Shown one piece after another: positions 55,478-63,588 of a stretch of DNA of 64,000 nt (positions within the stretch are counted from its first letter, which is position 1; each line of letters starts with the position of its first letter). The stretch is from Serinicoccus marinus DSM 15273 (lineage in GTDB: Bacteria; Actinomycetota; Actinomycetes; Actinomycetales; Dermatophilaceae), in the NCBI RefSeq assembly GCF_008386315.1, contig NZ_CP043808.1, forward strand, positions 434,001 to 498,000. The letters run 5' to 3'. The notes under the pieces were generated by a model that made no database searches, was not told the DNA's origin, and saw only the letters and a list, made by a program, of their open reading frames with translations. The position numbers and the translations under genes were made by a program.

Positions 55478-56743
55478 ATGGTGCGGTTCCTGCACACGGC
55501 GGACTGGCAGATCGGCATGACCCGCCGGTTCCTCGAGCCCGAGGCGCAGTCGCGGTTCACCGCGGCGCGCACCGACGCGATCCGCCGGCTGGGGCGTGTC
55601 GCGCAGCAGGAGGGCTGCTCCTTCGTCGTCGTGAGCGGTGACGTCTTCGAGAGCAACCACCTCACCGGGCAGACGGTGCGGCGGGCGCTGGACGCCCTGC
55701 GCACCGTGCCGGTGCCGGTCTACCTGCTGCCCGGCAACCACGACCCGCTGGACGCCGCCTCGGTCTTCACCTCGGCACTCTTCCTCGCGGAGCGGCCCGG
55801 GCACGTCCACGTGCTGGACCGTGCCGGCCTGCACGAGGTGGGCGACGGTGTGGAGCTGGTCGCGGCGCCCTGGGAGAGCAAGCACCCCGGGCGGGACCTG
55901 GTGGCCGAGGCCCTCGCGGCACTGCCCGCCGGCGCCGCGCCGGAGGGCGTCACCCGGGTGCTCGTCGGCCACGGCGGCGGGGTGCTCGTCGGCCACGGCG
56001 GCGTGGACACCTTCGACCCGGAGTGGCGCGACCACGCCACGATCGCCACCGCGCCCCTGGTGCGGGCCCTGGACAGCGGCCAGGTCCACTACGTCGCGCT
56101 CGGTGACCGGCACTCGCGCACCGAGGTCGCCGGTCGCCCGGACCTGACGTATGCCGGGACCCCCGAGCCCACCCGGGAGACCGAGGTGGCGCCCGGGGAG
56201 GTGCTCGTCGTGGAGGTCGACCCGGACGCCCCGGCGGGGGAGCGGGTCCGGACGACGCCGCACCACGTGGGCACCTGGAGCTTCACCGTGCTGGACCGTG
56301 AGGTCGACTCCGCCGACGACGTCGCCGCGCTGGACGGCGAGCTGGCGGCGCTGACCGACCCGGACCGCCGCGTCGTCTTCCTCAACCTGCGGGGGATGCT
56401 CGGCGTGGCGGAGCACGCACGCCTGGAGCAGGTGCGGCAACGGCACCGCGACCGCCTGGGTGCGCTGGTCGAGCGGGAGCAGCACCACGACGTCGTGGTC
56501 GTGGCCGACGACGATGCCGCCTGGGACGAGCTGGAGCTCGGCGGCTTCCTCGGCTCGGCTGTCGCGGAGATCCGGGGAACGGCGCAGCAACCCGGCACGG
56601 CGGCCTCACCGGTGCTCGCGACCGTGGAGACCGATCTGACCGGGCGGACGGCCCACCCCTTCGTGGCCGGTCGCCCCGATGACGAGCAGAGCGCGCGGGA
56701 CGCGCTCGCCCTGCTCTACCGCCTGAGCGGGAGCGGGTCGTGA
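55478..56743 (+). CDS. SbcD/Mre11-like DNA repair exonuclease
   Basis: A 421-residue metallophosphoesterase. FLHTADWQIGM (D-x-H, near 4-14), VVVSGDVFE near 50, LLPGNHDPLD near 84 and ALGDRHSRTEV near 208 are the metal-binding motifs. A 24-bp tandem repeat at 55958-56005 duplicates VLVGHGG. GAGAGGAGG precedes GTG/ATG 55478. It overlaps the ATPase gene by 4 nt, so they form an Mre11-Rad50-like pair. Confidence 0.9.
   Translation: MVRFLHTADWQIGMTRRFLEPEAQSRFTAARTDAIRRLGRVAQQEGCSFVVVSGDVFESNHLTGQTVRRALDALRTVPVPVYLLPGNHDPLDAASVFTSALFLAERPGHVHVLDRAGLHEVGDGVELVAAPWESKHPGRDLVAEALAALPAGAAPEGVTRVLVGHGGGVLVGHGGVDTFDPEWRDHATIATAPLVRALDSGQVHYVALGDRHSRTEVAGRPDLTYAGTPEPTRETEVAPGEVLVVEVDPDAPAGERVRTTPHHVGTWSFTVLDREVDSADDVAALDGELAALTDPDRRVVFLNLRGMLGVAEHARLEQVRQRHRDRLGALVEREQHHDVVVVADDDAAWDELELGGFLGSAVAEIRGTAQQPGTAASPVLATVETDLTGRTAHPFVAGRPDDEQSARDALALLYRLSGSGS
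55958..56005 (+). repeat. 24-bp in-frame tandem repeat in the nuclease gene
   Basis: Units 55958-55981 and 55982-56005 differ at one or two bases at the end and encode VLVGHGGG and VLVGHGGV. Relatives are expected to have one copy, so this looks like a recent slip duplication of a metal-site-adjacent loop. Confidence 0.8.
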
Positions 56744-59436
56744 GGCTGCACCGGATCACCCTGCGGGACGTCCGCGGCGTCGCCGAGCGCACCGTGCACC
56801 TTCCCGAGAGCGGTGTCGTCGTGGTCGAGGGGCCCAACGAGGTCGGCAAGACGACCCTGCTCGAGGCCTTCGACCGGCTGCTGGAGCTCAAGGCGACGTC
56901 CAGGAGCGCGCGGGCGCAGGCGCTGCAGCCGATCGGGCGTGACGTCGGGCCCTTCGTCGAGGCCGAGTTCACCCTCGACGGTCAGCGGCTGCGGCTCGCC
57001 AAGCGGTGGCTGCGCTCCCCGATGACCGAGCTGGAGGTGCTCTCCGGGCGTCCGGAGCAGCTGACCGGGTCGGCGGCCCAGCAGCGGCTCGAGGCGCTGC
57101 TGCGCGGGTGCCTGGACACCACGTTGTGGGAGGCGCTGCGCCTGACCCAGTCCGGGGACGGGACGGTGCAGCCGCTCGTGTCCAGCGGCGTGCTGCGCGA
57201 GGCGCTGGACACTGCTGCCGACGCCCATCTGCACGGGGGTGACGGTGAGCGGGTGCTGGACCTCGTGGAGGAGGAGTACCTCCGCTACTTCACCGAGCGC
57301 ACCGGTCGACCGACCGGCGCCTACAAGGCCGCCATCGCCGAGCATGCCCGGGCCCAGACCGACGTGGCCGAGGCGCACCGGCGGCTGGCCGAGGCGGAGG
57401 AGCTGCTGGAGCGCCAGGCCGCCGCCCGGACGGTCGTGGACGGCCTGGTCGAGCAGGTGCGCGCTGCCCGTGCGGCGCTCACCACGGCGCGGGCGGAGGC
57501 CGCCGGCATCACCTCGCTGGTCGCCGCGCACGAGGCGGCTGCCTCCCGGCTGGGTGAGGCCGGAGAGCGGGCTCGGACCGCCGCGACCGACGTGGAGCGG
57601 CGCAGCGCCCAGGTGCGGGAGGTGGAGGAGTCCGCGCGGACTCTCGGCCGGCACGAGCGGCAGGTCGGCGAGCTGGCCGAGGCGGCGCAGGGGCTGCTCG
57701 CCGTGCTCGAGCCGGCGCAGCAGGCCGCCCACCGGGCCGAGACCGACGTGGAGAGCGCCGAGCAACGGCTCGAGCAGGCCCGCGACGACCTGGACGGGGC
57801 GGAGCAGCACGAGCAGGTCACGCGGCTGGAGGGTGTCCTCGCCGAGGTCGAGCGGCAGGCCCTCCTGGTCGAGGAAGCGCGAGAAGCGCTGCCCGAGCGG
57901 GCGGTGACCCCGGAGCAGGTCCGAGACGTCGAGGCCAGGGTCCACGAGCTGGAGGTCCAGCGGGCGCGTCACGAGGCGGCCAGCCCACGCGTCGTCGTCC
58001 GCGCGCTCGGGGAGGCCCAGGATGTGACCGTGCGGGGGGCGGGGGCCGGCCACGAGGCGGTGTCGCCTGGTCGGGAGCGATCCTTCGTCGCGACCGAGGA
58101 CCTCCGGGTCGAGGTGCCCGGCGCGGTCGAGATCGTCGTGCAGGGTGCTGCTGACTCGACCGAGCGGATGGCCGCGCTCGACCGGGCCCGGCAGGATCTC
58201 GCTGCGGCCCTGGCCGACGCCGGGTGCGACGACCTCGACGAGATGCGGGACGCGGCGCAGTCGGCCCAGACCGCGCAGGCGGCGTGGCGCGAGGCACGCC
58301 GCGACCTCGTCTCCCTCCTGCAGGTGCACGGCGCCGAGGCGGACCTGCCGCAGGTCGAGGCCGGGGCCGCCCCGCCGACCCTCCTCGCCCGGCTCGAGGA
58401 GGCGCGGCGACGGCTGAGTCAGCTGTCCACCGACGTGCGGGAGCGGCCGATGGCCGACGTCGACGCGGCGCGCGACGCGGAGCGGTTGGCCGGCACCCGG
58501 TTGCGGGAGGCCCGCGAGGCACGCCGGGCCGCCCGCGCCAGGCTGGACGAGCGGCAGGAGGAGGCCCGCCGGACGCAGGCCGAGCTGGACCGCCTCACCG
58601 GCAGGGTGGAGGGAGAGCGCGCCCGGCACGAGCAGGCCCGGGCCGCGCTCGCCGGCGCGCGCGAGAGCGCCGGCGACGAGGAGCTGGCCGCGACGACCGC
58701 GCTGCGGGCCGCAGAGCTCGACGAGGCGCAGGACGCGGAGATCACGGCGTCGGCGGCCCTCACCGCGGCCGACGCCGACGGCGTCATGGCCGCGCTCGCG
58801 GCGGCCGAGAGCTCTGCGACCCGGAGCCAGGACGAGCTGGAGCAGGCGCGGGCACGGCTGCACACCCTCACCGGGCAGGTCGAGCTCGCCGCCAGCGAGG
58901 GACGCCAGGAGCTCTACGACCTCGCGGTGTCGGACCTCGACGACGCCGAGCGCCGGGTCGGCGCGCTGGATCGCCGGGCGCGGGCGGCGCGGCACCTGCG
59001 GACCACGCTGCACCAGCACCGTGATGCCGCGCACCGGGCCTACGTCCGCCCGTTCACCGCGGCCCTGGAGCGGCTCGGGCGCCGGGTCTACGGCCCCACC
59101 TTGGGTGTCACCGTCGACGATCAGCTCAGCGTGGTGGAGCGGACCCTCCACGGCACCACCGTCCCCCACGACCAGCTCTCCGGCGGCGCCAAGGAGCAGC
59201 TCGGCATCCTGGCCCGCCTGGCGGTCGCGCAACTGGTCGACCCCGCACGCGGGGTGCCCGTCGTCATCGACGACGCCCTCGGCTGGACCGACCCGGAGCG
59301 GCTGGAGCAGATGAGCCAGGTCCTCGCCGGGGATCCGGTGGGCGAGGCGGACGTGCAGGTCGTCCTGCTCACCTGCACCCCGGACCGGTATGCCTCGATC
59401 CCCGGCGCCCGGACCGTGCACCTGGACGCCTCGTGA
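56740..59436 (+). CDS. Large SMC/Rad50-like ATPase (YhaN-type)
   Basis: An 898-residue ATPase. The N-terminal half-site has Walker A GPNEVGKTT (31-39), long Ala/Arg/Glu-rich coiled coils fill about 190-760, and the C-terminal half-site has LSGGAKEQL near 813 and Walker B VPVVIDDALGW near 841. No CxxC zinc hook is visible, so it is closer to the YhaN family than to SbcC. With the nuclease upstream it should process DNA ends. GTG 56740 overlaps that gene. Confidence 0.9.
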   Translation: MRLHRITLRDVRGVAERTVHLPESGVVVVEGPNEVGKTTLLEAFDRLLELKATSRSARAQALQPIGRDVGPFVEAEFTLDGQRLRLAKRWLRSPMTELEVLSGRPEQLTGSAAQQRLEALLRGCLDTTLWEALRLTQSGDGTVQPLVSSGVLREALDTAADAHLHGGDGERVLDLVEEEYLRYFTERTGRPTGAYKAAIAEHARAQTDVAEAHRRLAEAEELLERQAAARTVVDGLVEQVRAARAALTTARAEAAGITSLVAAHEAAASRLGEAGERARTAATDVERRSAQVREVEESARTLGRHERQVGELAEAAQGLLAVLEPAQQAAHRAETDVESAEQRLEQARDDLDGAEQHEQVTRLEGVLAEVERQALLVEEAREALPERAVTPEQVRDVEARVHELEVQRARHEAASPRVVVRALGEAQDVTVRGAGAGHEAVSPGRERSFVATEDLRVEVPGAVEIVVQGAADSTERMAALDRARQDLAAALADAGCDDLDEMRDAAQSAQTAQAAWREARRDLVSLLQVHGAEADLPQVEAGAAPPTLLARLEEARRRLSQLSTDVRERPMADVDAARDAERLAGTRLREAREARRAARARLDERQEEARRTQAELDRLTGRVEGERARHEQARAALAGARESAGDEELAATTALRAAELDEAQDAEITASAALTAADADGVMAALAAAESSATRSQDELEQARARLHTLTGQVELAASEGRQELYDLAVSDLDDAERRVGALDRRARAARHLRTTLHQHRDAAHRAYVRPFTAALERLGRRVYGPTLGVTVDDQLSVVERTLHGTTVPHDQLSGGAKEQLGILARLAVAQLVDPARGVPVVIDDALGWTDPERLEQMSQVLAGDPVGEADVQVVLLTCTPDRYASIPGARTVHLDAS

Positions 59437-59449
59437 GCGGCGCTCCTAC

Positions 59450-59465
59450 GTATCACCGGTGATAC
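59450..59465. promoter_or_regulatory. 16-bp perfect palindrome, likely VapB operator
   Basis: GTATCACCGGTGATAC reads the same on both strands and ends 9 bp before the vapB start. Antitoxins of this type autoregulate by binding such repeats. Confidence 0.65.
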
Positions 59466-59474
59466 CATCGCGGG

Positions 59475-59710
59475 ATGGGTGACGTGACGATCAGGGACCT
59501 GCGCAACCGCGGTCAGATGTCATCGCCCGGGTCTTGCATGGTGACTCGCTCACGGTGACCCGGGACGGTGCCCCGGTGGCCACCCTTGGTCCCGTGCCGC
59601 GCGCCGCTCTCTCGGCCCAGGAGCTCATTCGTCGGCGGCGGACGTTGCCGAGGGTCGATGCCGCGGCCCTGCGAGCGGACCTGGACGACGTGCTGGACCC
59701 GTCGTTGTGA
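59475..59710 (+). CDS. vapB: VapB-type antitoxin (Phd/YefM-like); frame broken near 59513
   Basis: The intended product is about 78 residues. It starts MGDVTIRDLRNRG and, after a one-base frame change at about 59511-59515, continues DVIARVLHGDSLTVTRDGAP and ends LRADLDDVLDPSL, a typical PIN-toxin partner. One missing base would restore the frame. As given, the reading stops early and the antitoxin would be lost. The stop overlaps vapC by GTGA. Confidence 0.72.
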
Positions 59711-60111
59711 GCAGGCCAGAGCGGGGAATCCTGGATACCTCGACGCTGATCGACCTGGCCGACCTGGATCCGGTCGAGCTGCCGGAGCAACCGCTCATCA
59801 CGACGGTGACGCTGGCTGAGTTGTCGGTCGGGCCGCTCGTCGCCCGCTCGTCGTCGGAGCGGGCTGCTCGTCAGGCCCATCTGCAGCAGGCTGAGGCGGA
59901 CTTCGACCCCCTGCCCCTGGACGCTGGAGCTGCGCGGGCTTTCGGGCGGGTCGCCGCCGACCTGGGACGGGCGGGACGCAAGCCCGCGGCCCGGGCCTAC
60001 GACGCCCTGATCGCAGCCATCGCCATCGCGCACGACCTTCCGCTCTACTCCCGCAACCCGACAGACTTCGAGGGCATCAAGGAACTTGTTGTTCGACCGC
60101 TCGGGAGCTAA
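59707..60111 (+). CDS. vapC: VapC-type PIN-domain toxin
   Basis: A 134-residue PIN ribonuclease. The acidic catalytic residues lie in ILDTSTLIDL (Asp 10), TVTLAELSVG (Glu 44), ARAYDALIAAIAIAH (Asp 99) and YSRNPTDFEG (Asp 119). The open frame is intact. It converges with the OsmC gene and overlaps it by 4 nt. Confidence 0.9.
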   Translation: MSRPERGILDTSTLIDLADLDPVELPEQPLITTVTLAELSVGPLVARSSSERAARQAHLQQAEADFDPLPLDAGAARAFGRVAADLGRAGRKPAARAYDALIAAIAIAHDLPLYSRNPTDFEGIKELVVRPLGS

Positions 60112-60575
60112 CCCATAACCCGTGCGGTCGGGTCGTGGTCGACCGGGAAGTTCACCGACGACGCGATGAAGCAGGCCCGCCCCGCCTGCTCGTGCAACTG
60201 CGGGAGGAGGTCGACGTGGGCCGGGTCGGCGACCGTCACCTCGGGCCGCAGCAGGACCCGGGTGAAGCGCCCGCCGATCCCGGACTGCTCCATCGTGCCG
60301 ACCGGGGCGTCCGTGTAGTCCACGACCGTGACCCCGCGCGTCACCGCCACGTGCAGCAGCGACAGCAGGTGGCACTCGCTCAAGGACGCGAGCAGCAGCA
60401 CCTCGGGGTTCCACCGCCCGGCGTCACCACGGAAGGCGCGGTCCGCGGACAGCTGGAGATCGGGCATACCCTCGCTGCGGGCCACGACCGAGCGGTCGTA
60501 GTCGCGGTAGCCGGACGTCCCGGAGCCTCGATTGCCGGTCCAGGTGAGCGCCAGCTCGTAGGTGTGCGTCGCCAT
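60108..60575 (-). CDS. OsmC/Ohr-family protein
   Basis: A 155-residue OsmC-fold protein. NPEVLLLASLSECHLLSLLHVA near 56-77 contains the active-site cysteine (Cys 68); the second cysteine is in GRACFIASSVNFPV near 133. Such proteins reduce organic hydroperoxides. Divergent from the SRPBCC gene with 77 bp between. Confidence 0.88.
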   Translation of the reverse strand: MATHTYELALTWTGNRGSGTSGYRDYDRSVVARSEGMPDLQLSADRAFRGDAGRWNPEVLLLASLSECHLLSLLHVAVTRGVTVVDYTDAPVGTMEQSGIGGRFTRVLLRPEVTVADPAHVDLLPQLHEQAGRACFIASSVNFPVDHDPTARVMG

Positions 60576-60652
60576 GCGCCCAGCCTGGCAGGTCGTCGGT
60601 GCCGCTGCTCCTCGGCTCGCGTCGTCGTCCTCACCTCGTTAGCGTCGGGAGC

Positions 60653-61117
60653 ATGAGCGAACAGACGAACATCACCGTCAGCCGCACCATCGACGTGTCC
60701 GCCAAGGACGTCTTCGAGGTCCTCACCCTGCCGGACAACCACGTCGCGATCGACGGCTCGGGCTTCGTGCAGTCCGTCGACCACGGCGACCGGATCACCG
60801 AGACCGGGCAGGTCTTCACGATGAACATGTCCGGGGACCACATGGGCGGTGACTACCAGACCGACAACCACGTCACGGGCTACGCCAAGGACAAGCTGGT
60901 GGCCTGGCAGACCGCGCCGGCCGGCACCGACCCCAAGGGATGGGAGTGGGTGTGGGAGCTCACCCCGCAGGGCCCGGACAGCACCGAGGTGCGGCTGACC
61001 TACGACTGGGGCAAGGTGACCGACACCGAACTGCTCAAGAAGGTCAGCTTCCCCCTCGTCGAGGAGGAGCAGCTGGAGACCAGCCTGGGCAACCTCGCTG
61101 CCGCCGCCACCGGCTGA
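60653..61117 (+). CDS. SRPBCC-family protein
   Basis: A 154-residue START-like ligand-binding fold. ITVSRTIDVSAKDVFEVLTLP near 6-26 and the C-terminal helix VEEEQLETSLGNLAAA are typical polyketide-cyclase-like elements. GGGAGC precedes ATG 60653. Ligand unknown. A palindromic terminator follows. Confidence 0.86.
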   Translation: MSEQTNITVSRTIDVSAKDVFEVLTLPDNHVAIDGSGFVQSVDHGDRITETGQVFTMNMSGDHMGGDYQTDNHVTGYAKDKLVAWQTAPAGTDPKGWEWVWELTPQGPDSTEVRLTYDWGKVTDTELLKKVSFPLVEEEQLETSLGNLAAAATG

Positions 61118-61138
61118 CCGACATCGACCGACGACCGG

Positions 61139-61158
61139 GCCCCCGCCGCGGCGGGGGC
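61139..61158. terminator. Bidirectional hairpin terminator
   Basis: A perfect 20-bp palindrome (61139-61158) lies between the SRPBCC stop and the convergent phosphotransferase stop at 61159, so it can serve both. Confidence 0.75.
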
Positions 61159-61771
61159 TCAGTCGTCCCGCGCCAGGGTCAGCAGCGCCTCGGTGCGGGT
61201 GCTCGGGCCTTCCCAGGTCAGGAGGGAGATCGCCGTCACCGCGGCGTTGACCCGGGTCCAGGCATACACGTGATCACGGTCCAGGTCGAGCAGCCGGGCC
61301 AGTGACCCGGCCCGGTCCCGCATGGCCGCCGGTGACCCCGCGACGACGACGAAGTCCACCAGGTCGAAGCACGGGTCGCCGACGCAGAGCTGGGGGTCGA
61401 TCGCCACGAGCCCACCGTGCCCACCGTGCCCACCGTCGAGGACGTTGCCCAGGTGCAGGTCACCATGCGCTCGATCATCTCCTCGCACCACGGCGCCAGG
61501 GTGGTGGTGACACCCTCGGCGGAGGTGGGGTGCAGGTCCCGCAGCAAGTCAGCCCAGTCCGCCGGGGCCGGGGGCCTGCGCCGGGCACTGTCCAGGGTTG
61601 TACCCGGCAGGATGCGCTCCAGCAGCACCGCCCCTCGGGCGCGAGCTCCCATCGCTCCACGAGGTCCTCGACGAGCCGGGGCAGCGCGGCGGCGAAGGCG
61701 TCGGCGCAGTGCCGGCCGAACCGGTCCTCCAGCGCAGCACCTGCCCGGATCAGCTGCTCGTCGCCGGTCAT
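61159..61771 (-). CDS. Aminoglycoside phosphotransferase-like kinase; two frame changes
   Basis: The intended product is about 204 residues. Readable parts are the N-terminus (ALEDRFGRHCADAF), a middle part after a change at CCCC 61631-61634 (LLERILPGTTL, WADLLRDLH) and the catalytic end after a change near 61466 (AHGDLHLGNVL, then AIDPQLCVGDPCFDLVDF). Adding one base at each site gives a single frame. HGDLHLGN and the metal aspartate identify the APH fold. It is shorter than resistance enzymes and lacks an obvious nucleotide lobe, so resistance is not implied. Confidence 0.65.
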
Positions 61772-61838
61772 CGGGTCACCCGAGGGAGGCTCCCGGAGCA
61801 TGAGACGATATGCCGGTTCCGGCCCAGCGGCCCGGTCC

Positions 61839-61911
61839 GCCCTCGTAGCTCAGGGGATAGAGCACCGCTCTCCTAAAGCGGGTGTCGCAGGTTCGAATCC
61901 TGCCGGGGGCA
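61839..61911 (+). tRNA. tRNA-Arg (anticodon CCU)
   Basis: A 73-nt cloverleaf: acceptor GCCCTCG/CGGGGGC (one G-U), D arm GCTC...GAGC, anticodon stem CCGCT/AGCGG with loop CTCCTAA giving CCU, T arm GCAGG-TTCGAAT-CCTGC, discriminator A. CCA is not encoded. It reads AGG. Confidence 0.95.
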
Positions 61912-62403
61912 CGTGCCCGCCACCACCTCGGCCTGGCGGAGGACGTCGTCGAGGGGGAGGGCGGCGTCGATCGTGACGGCCCCCGCCGGGACGTCCTGGC
62001 CAGCCGCGTGCAGTCCCAGGATGAAGTCCTGCTCCTCGCGTCGCCCGCCGAACTCGTCAGCGGGTCGTCGCTCGAGACGACCTCGCAGCGTCGCCGCGTC
62101 GACGTCGAGGACGAAGACACGGTCGACGACGTCGAGGAATCGGTCATGGTTCCGGGACCCTCCGCAGAAGAACGTGAGGCGCCGGTCCCGCTGCGCGGCG
62201 AGCGAACGGACCTCGCTCTCACGCCAGAGATGCTGCTGGTGCGAGGGCGGTCCCGAGACGGGCGCACCGGTCGCCGGATCGCCCTGGTAGGCGAGCTCGG
62301 TGTCGCCGTTGAACGCCTGGATCCCACGTCGGCGCAGCTCGCGGCATACCGAGGTCTTGGCGGTGCCCGAGACGCCTTCCACGAGGAAGTTCACGCGGCC
62401 CAT
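61873..62403 (-). CDS. P-loop nucleotide kinase-like protein overlapping the tRNA
   Basis: A 176-residue P-loop protein. VEGVSGTAKTSVCRELRRRG near 7-26 is the phosphate loop, but the usual Gly before Lys is Ala (GTAKT). FVLDVDAATLRGRLERR near 108-124 resembles the adenylate-kinase LID region. The frame's last 13 codons are antisense to the tRNA-Arg gene and read CPRQDSNLRHPL, a peptide common where frames run into tRNA antisense; the natural stop may have been lost. Function unknown. ATG 62403. Confidence 0.72.
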   Translation of the reverse strand: MGRVNFLVEGVSGTAKTSVCRELRRRGIQAFNGDTELAYQGDPATGAPVSGPPSHQQHLWRESEVRSLAAQRDRRLTFFCGGSRNHDRFLDVVDRVFVLDVDAATLRGRLERRPADEFGGRREEQDFILGLHAAGQDVPAGAVTIDAALPLDDVLRQAEVVAGTCPRQDSNLRHPL

Positions 62404-62475
62404 GCAGCCCGACCGTAGCCGGGTGGGTGGCCGCGAGGCCACGGATTAGCCTGGGCCACCGACCGGGAGGTGTCA

Positions 62476-63101
62476 GTGGCGCGCAGCCGTGAGGACGAGT
62501 GGGAGGAGCGGCTGGCGCTGCCGGTGCTGGTCGCCGCGCTGGCCTCCGTCCCCGCCGTCTTCCTCACCCTCCTGGCCGAGCCCTACTCCACCGTCGGCAC
62601 GGTCGCGAACTGGCTGGCCGGGGGAGTCCTCGTCGCCGAGACCGTCATCCTCTTCGTCGTGGCGGAGGACCGTCGGGCCTGGCTGCTGCGGCACTGGTGG
62701 CTGGTGCTGCTCACGGTCGCGGTCGTCGTGGCCGTGGTCTTCGCGGTCGGCCCGGTCCAGCTGCTGCGGCTGCTCCGGGTCGTCGGCGCGCTGCGCCTGG
62801 TGCGCGCCGGGCGCATCCTCAGGGCCGGACGGCTCCTGCAACGGCGATGGGGTCTGACCGGCCGTTGGGAACGGGTCCCGATGATGCTCGCGACCCTCCT
62901 CGTGGGCCGGTCTTCGTCGCGGTCATCCTGGCCGATCCCACCTCGCAGAGCCGGGTCCTGCTCTCCCAGGCCCTGGGGAGCACGGCGAGCACGGTGCTGA
63001 CGATCCTCGCCGGCCTCGTGCTGGGTGTCGCCACCTTCGTCGTCCTGCGCCGACGGCGGCGGGTCGCCGACGTGGTCGGCGAGGACGCGCCGGCGGAGTG
63101 A
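62476..63101 (+). CDS. Voltage-sensor-like membrane protein; frame broken at 62904-62906
   Basis: The intended product is about 208 residues. Three hydrophobic helices are followed by an S4-like segment LLRVVGALRLVRAGRILRAG with arginine at every third position, then, after a frame change in GGG at 62904-62906 (one G missing), two more helices (VFVAVILADPTS; VLTILAGLVLGVATFVVL). No K+ selectivity filter is present. It resembles the N-terminal part of potassium channels. GTG 62476 is set by GGGAGG upstream. Confidence 0.65.
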
Positions 63102-63112
63102 GCCTGACCAGA

Positions 63113-63541
63113 TCAGCCGTCGGCGAGCGGGAGCGTCAGCCGGGTGCGCATGTCGGCGGGGTCCGCCCCCGGCGTCCGCTCGGTGAGGTACTCCTCGTAG
63201 AACCAGCCCGCCGGACGCTCGCCCCGGTCGAGCACCCACGTCGTCAGGCGCTCCCAGGACCCGGACAGGTCCTCGTCGTTCCCCGCGTGCACGAGGCGGG
63301 CCGCGCTTCCGCCGGGGATCCGGGTCAGCTCCACGCCGTCGGCGGCGAGGACGTCGCCCTCGACCGGGAGGCCGATCCGCAGGTCGACCGTGTCGGAGGG
63401 CTGCCGGTCGTACGCCGCGAACGCCGGTCCGGTCGGCGAGGCCCCCGCCGTCTGCAGTGCCGCGGCCATGCTCGCGTCGATCCCGACGGGCGACTGCGAC
63501 CAGCCGGAGCCGGGCACGTGGCGACCGCCCGTGGACGGCAT
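63113..63541 (-). CDS. GyrI-like / AraC effector-binding-type protein
   Basis: A 142-residue single-domain protein. GPAFAAYDR near 37, VDLRIGLPVEGDV near 51 and the C-terminal GWFYEEYLTERTPGADPADM near 112 (with the glutamate that contacts ligand) fit the GyrI-like small-molecule-binding fold. The N-terminus is slightly short. No DNA-binding part is present. ATG 63541 overlaps a copy of the GGCATACC octamer. Confidence 0.75.
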   Translation of the reverse strand: MPSTGGRHVPGSGWSQSPVGIDASMAAALQTAGASPTGPAFAAYDRQPSDTVDLRIGLPVEGDVLAADGVELTRIPGGSAARLVHAGNDEDLSGSWERLTTWVLDRGERPAGWFYEEYLTERTPGADPADMRTRLTLPLADG

Positions 63542-63588
63542 ACCCCTCCTCGTGCGTGAATGGGGCGACCCGAGGAGAGAGGACCGAC

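Noticed and set aside
56716..59421. A 901-codon frame antisense to the large ATPase
   Set aside because: Leu/Gly/Arg/Val-rich shadow of the coiled-coil ATPase with no domain or signal.
56740..59436. SbcC with a zinc hook
   Set aside because: No CxxC motif is visible in the coiled-coil region, so it is called YhaN-type instead.
61159..61771. Aminoglycoside resistance gene
   Set aside because: Only the generic APH catalytic motifs are present, the protein is short, and the frame is broken; no resistance call is justified.
61839..62403. Integrated element at tRNA-Arg
   Set aside because: No integrase, transposase or direct repeat of the tRNA 3' end was found within the window.
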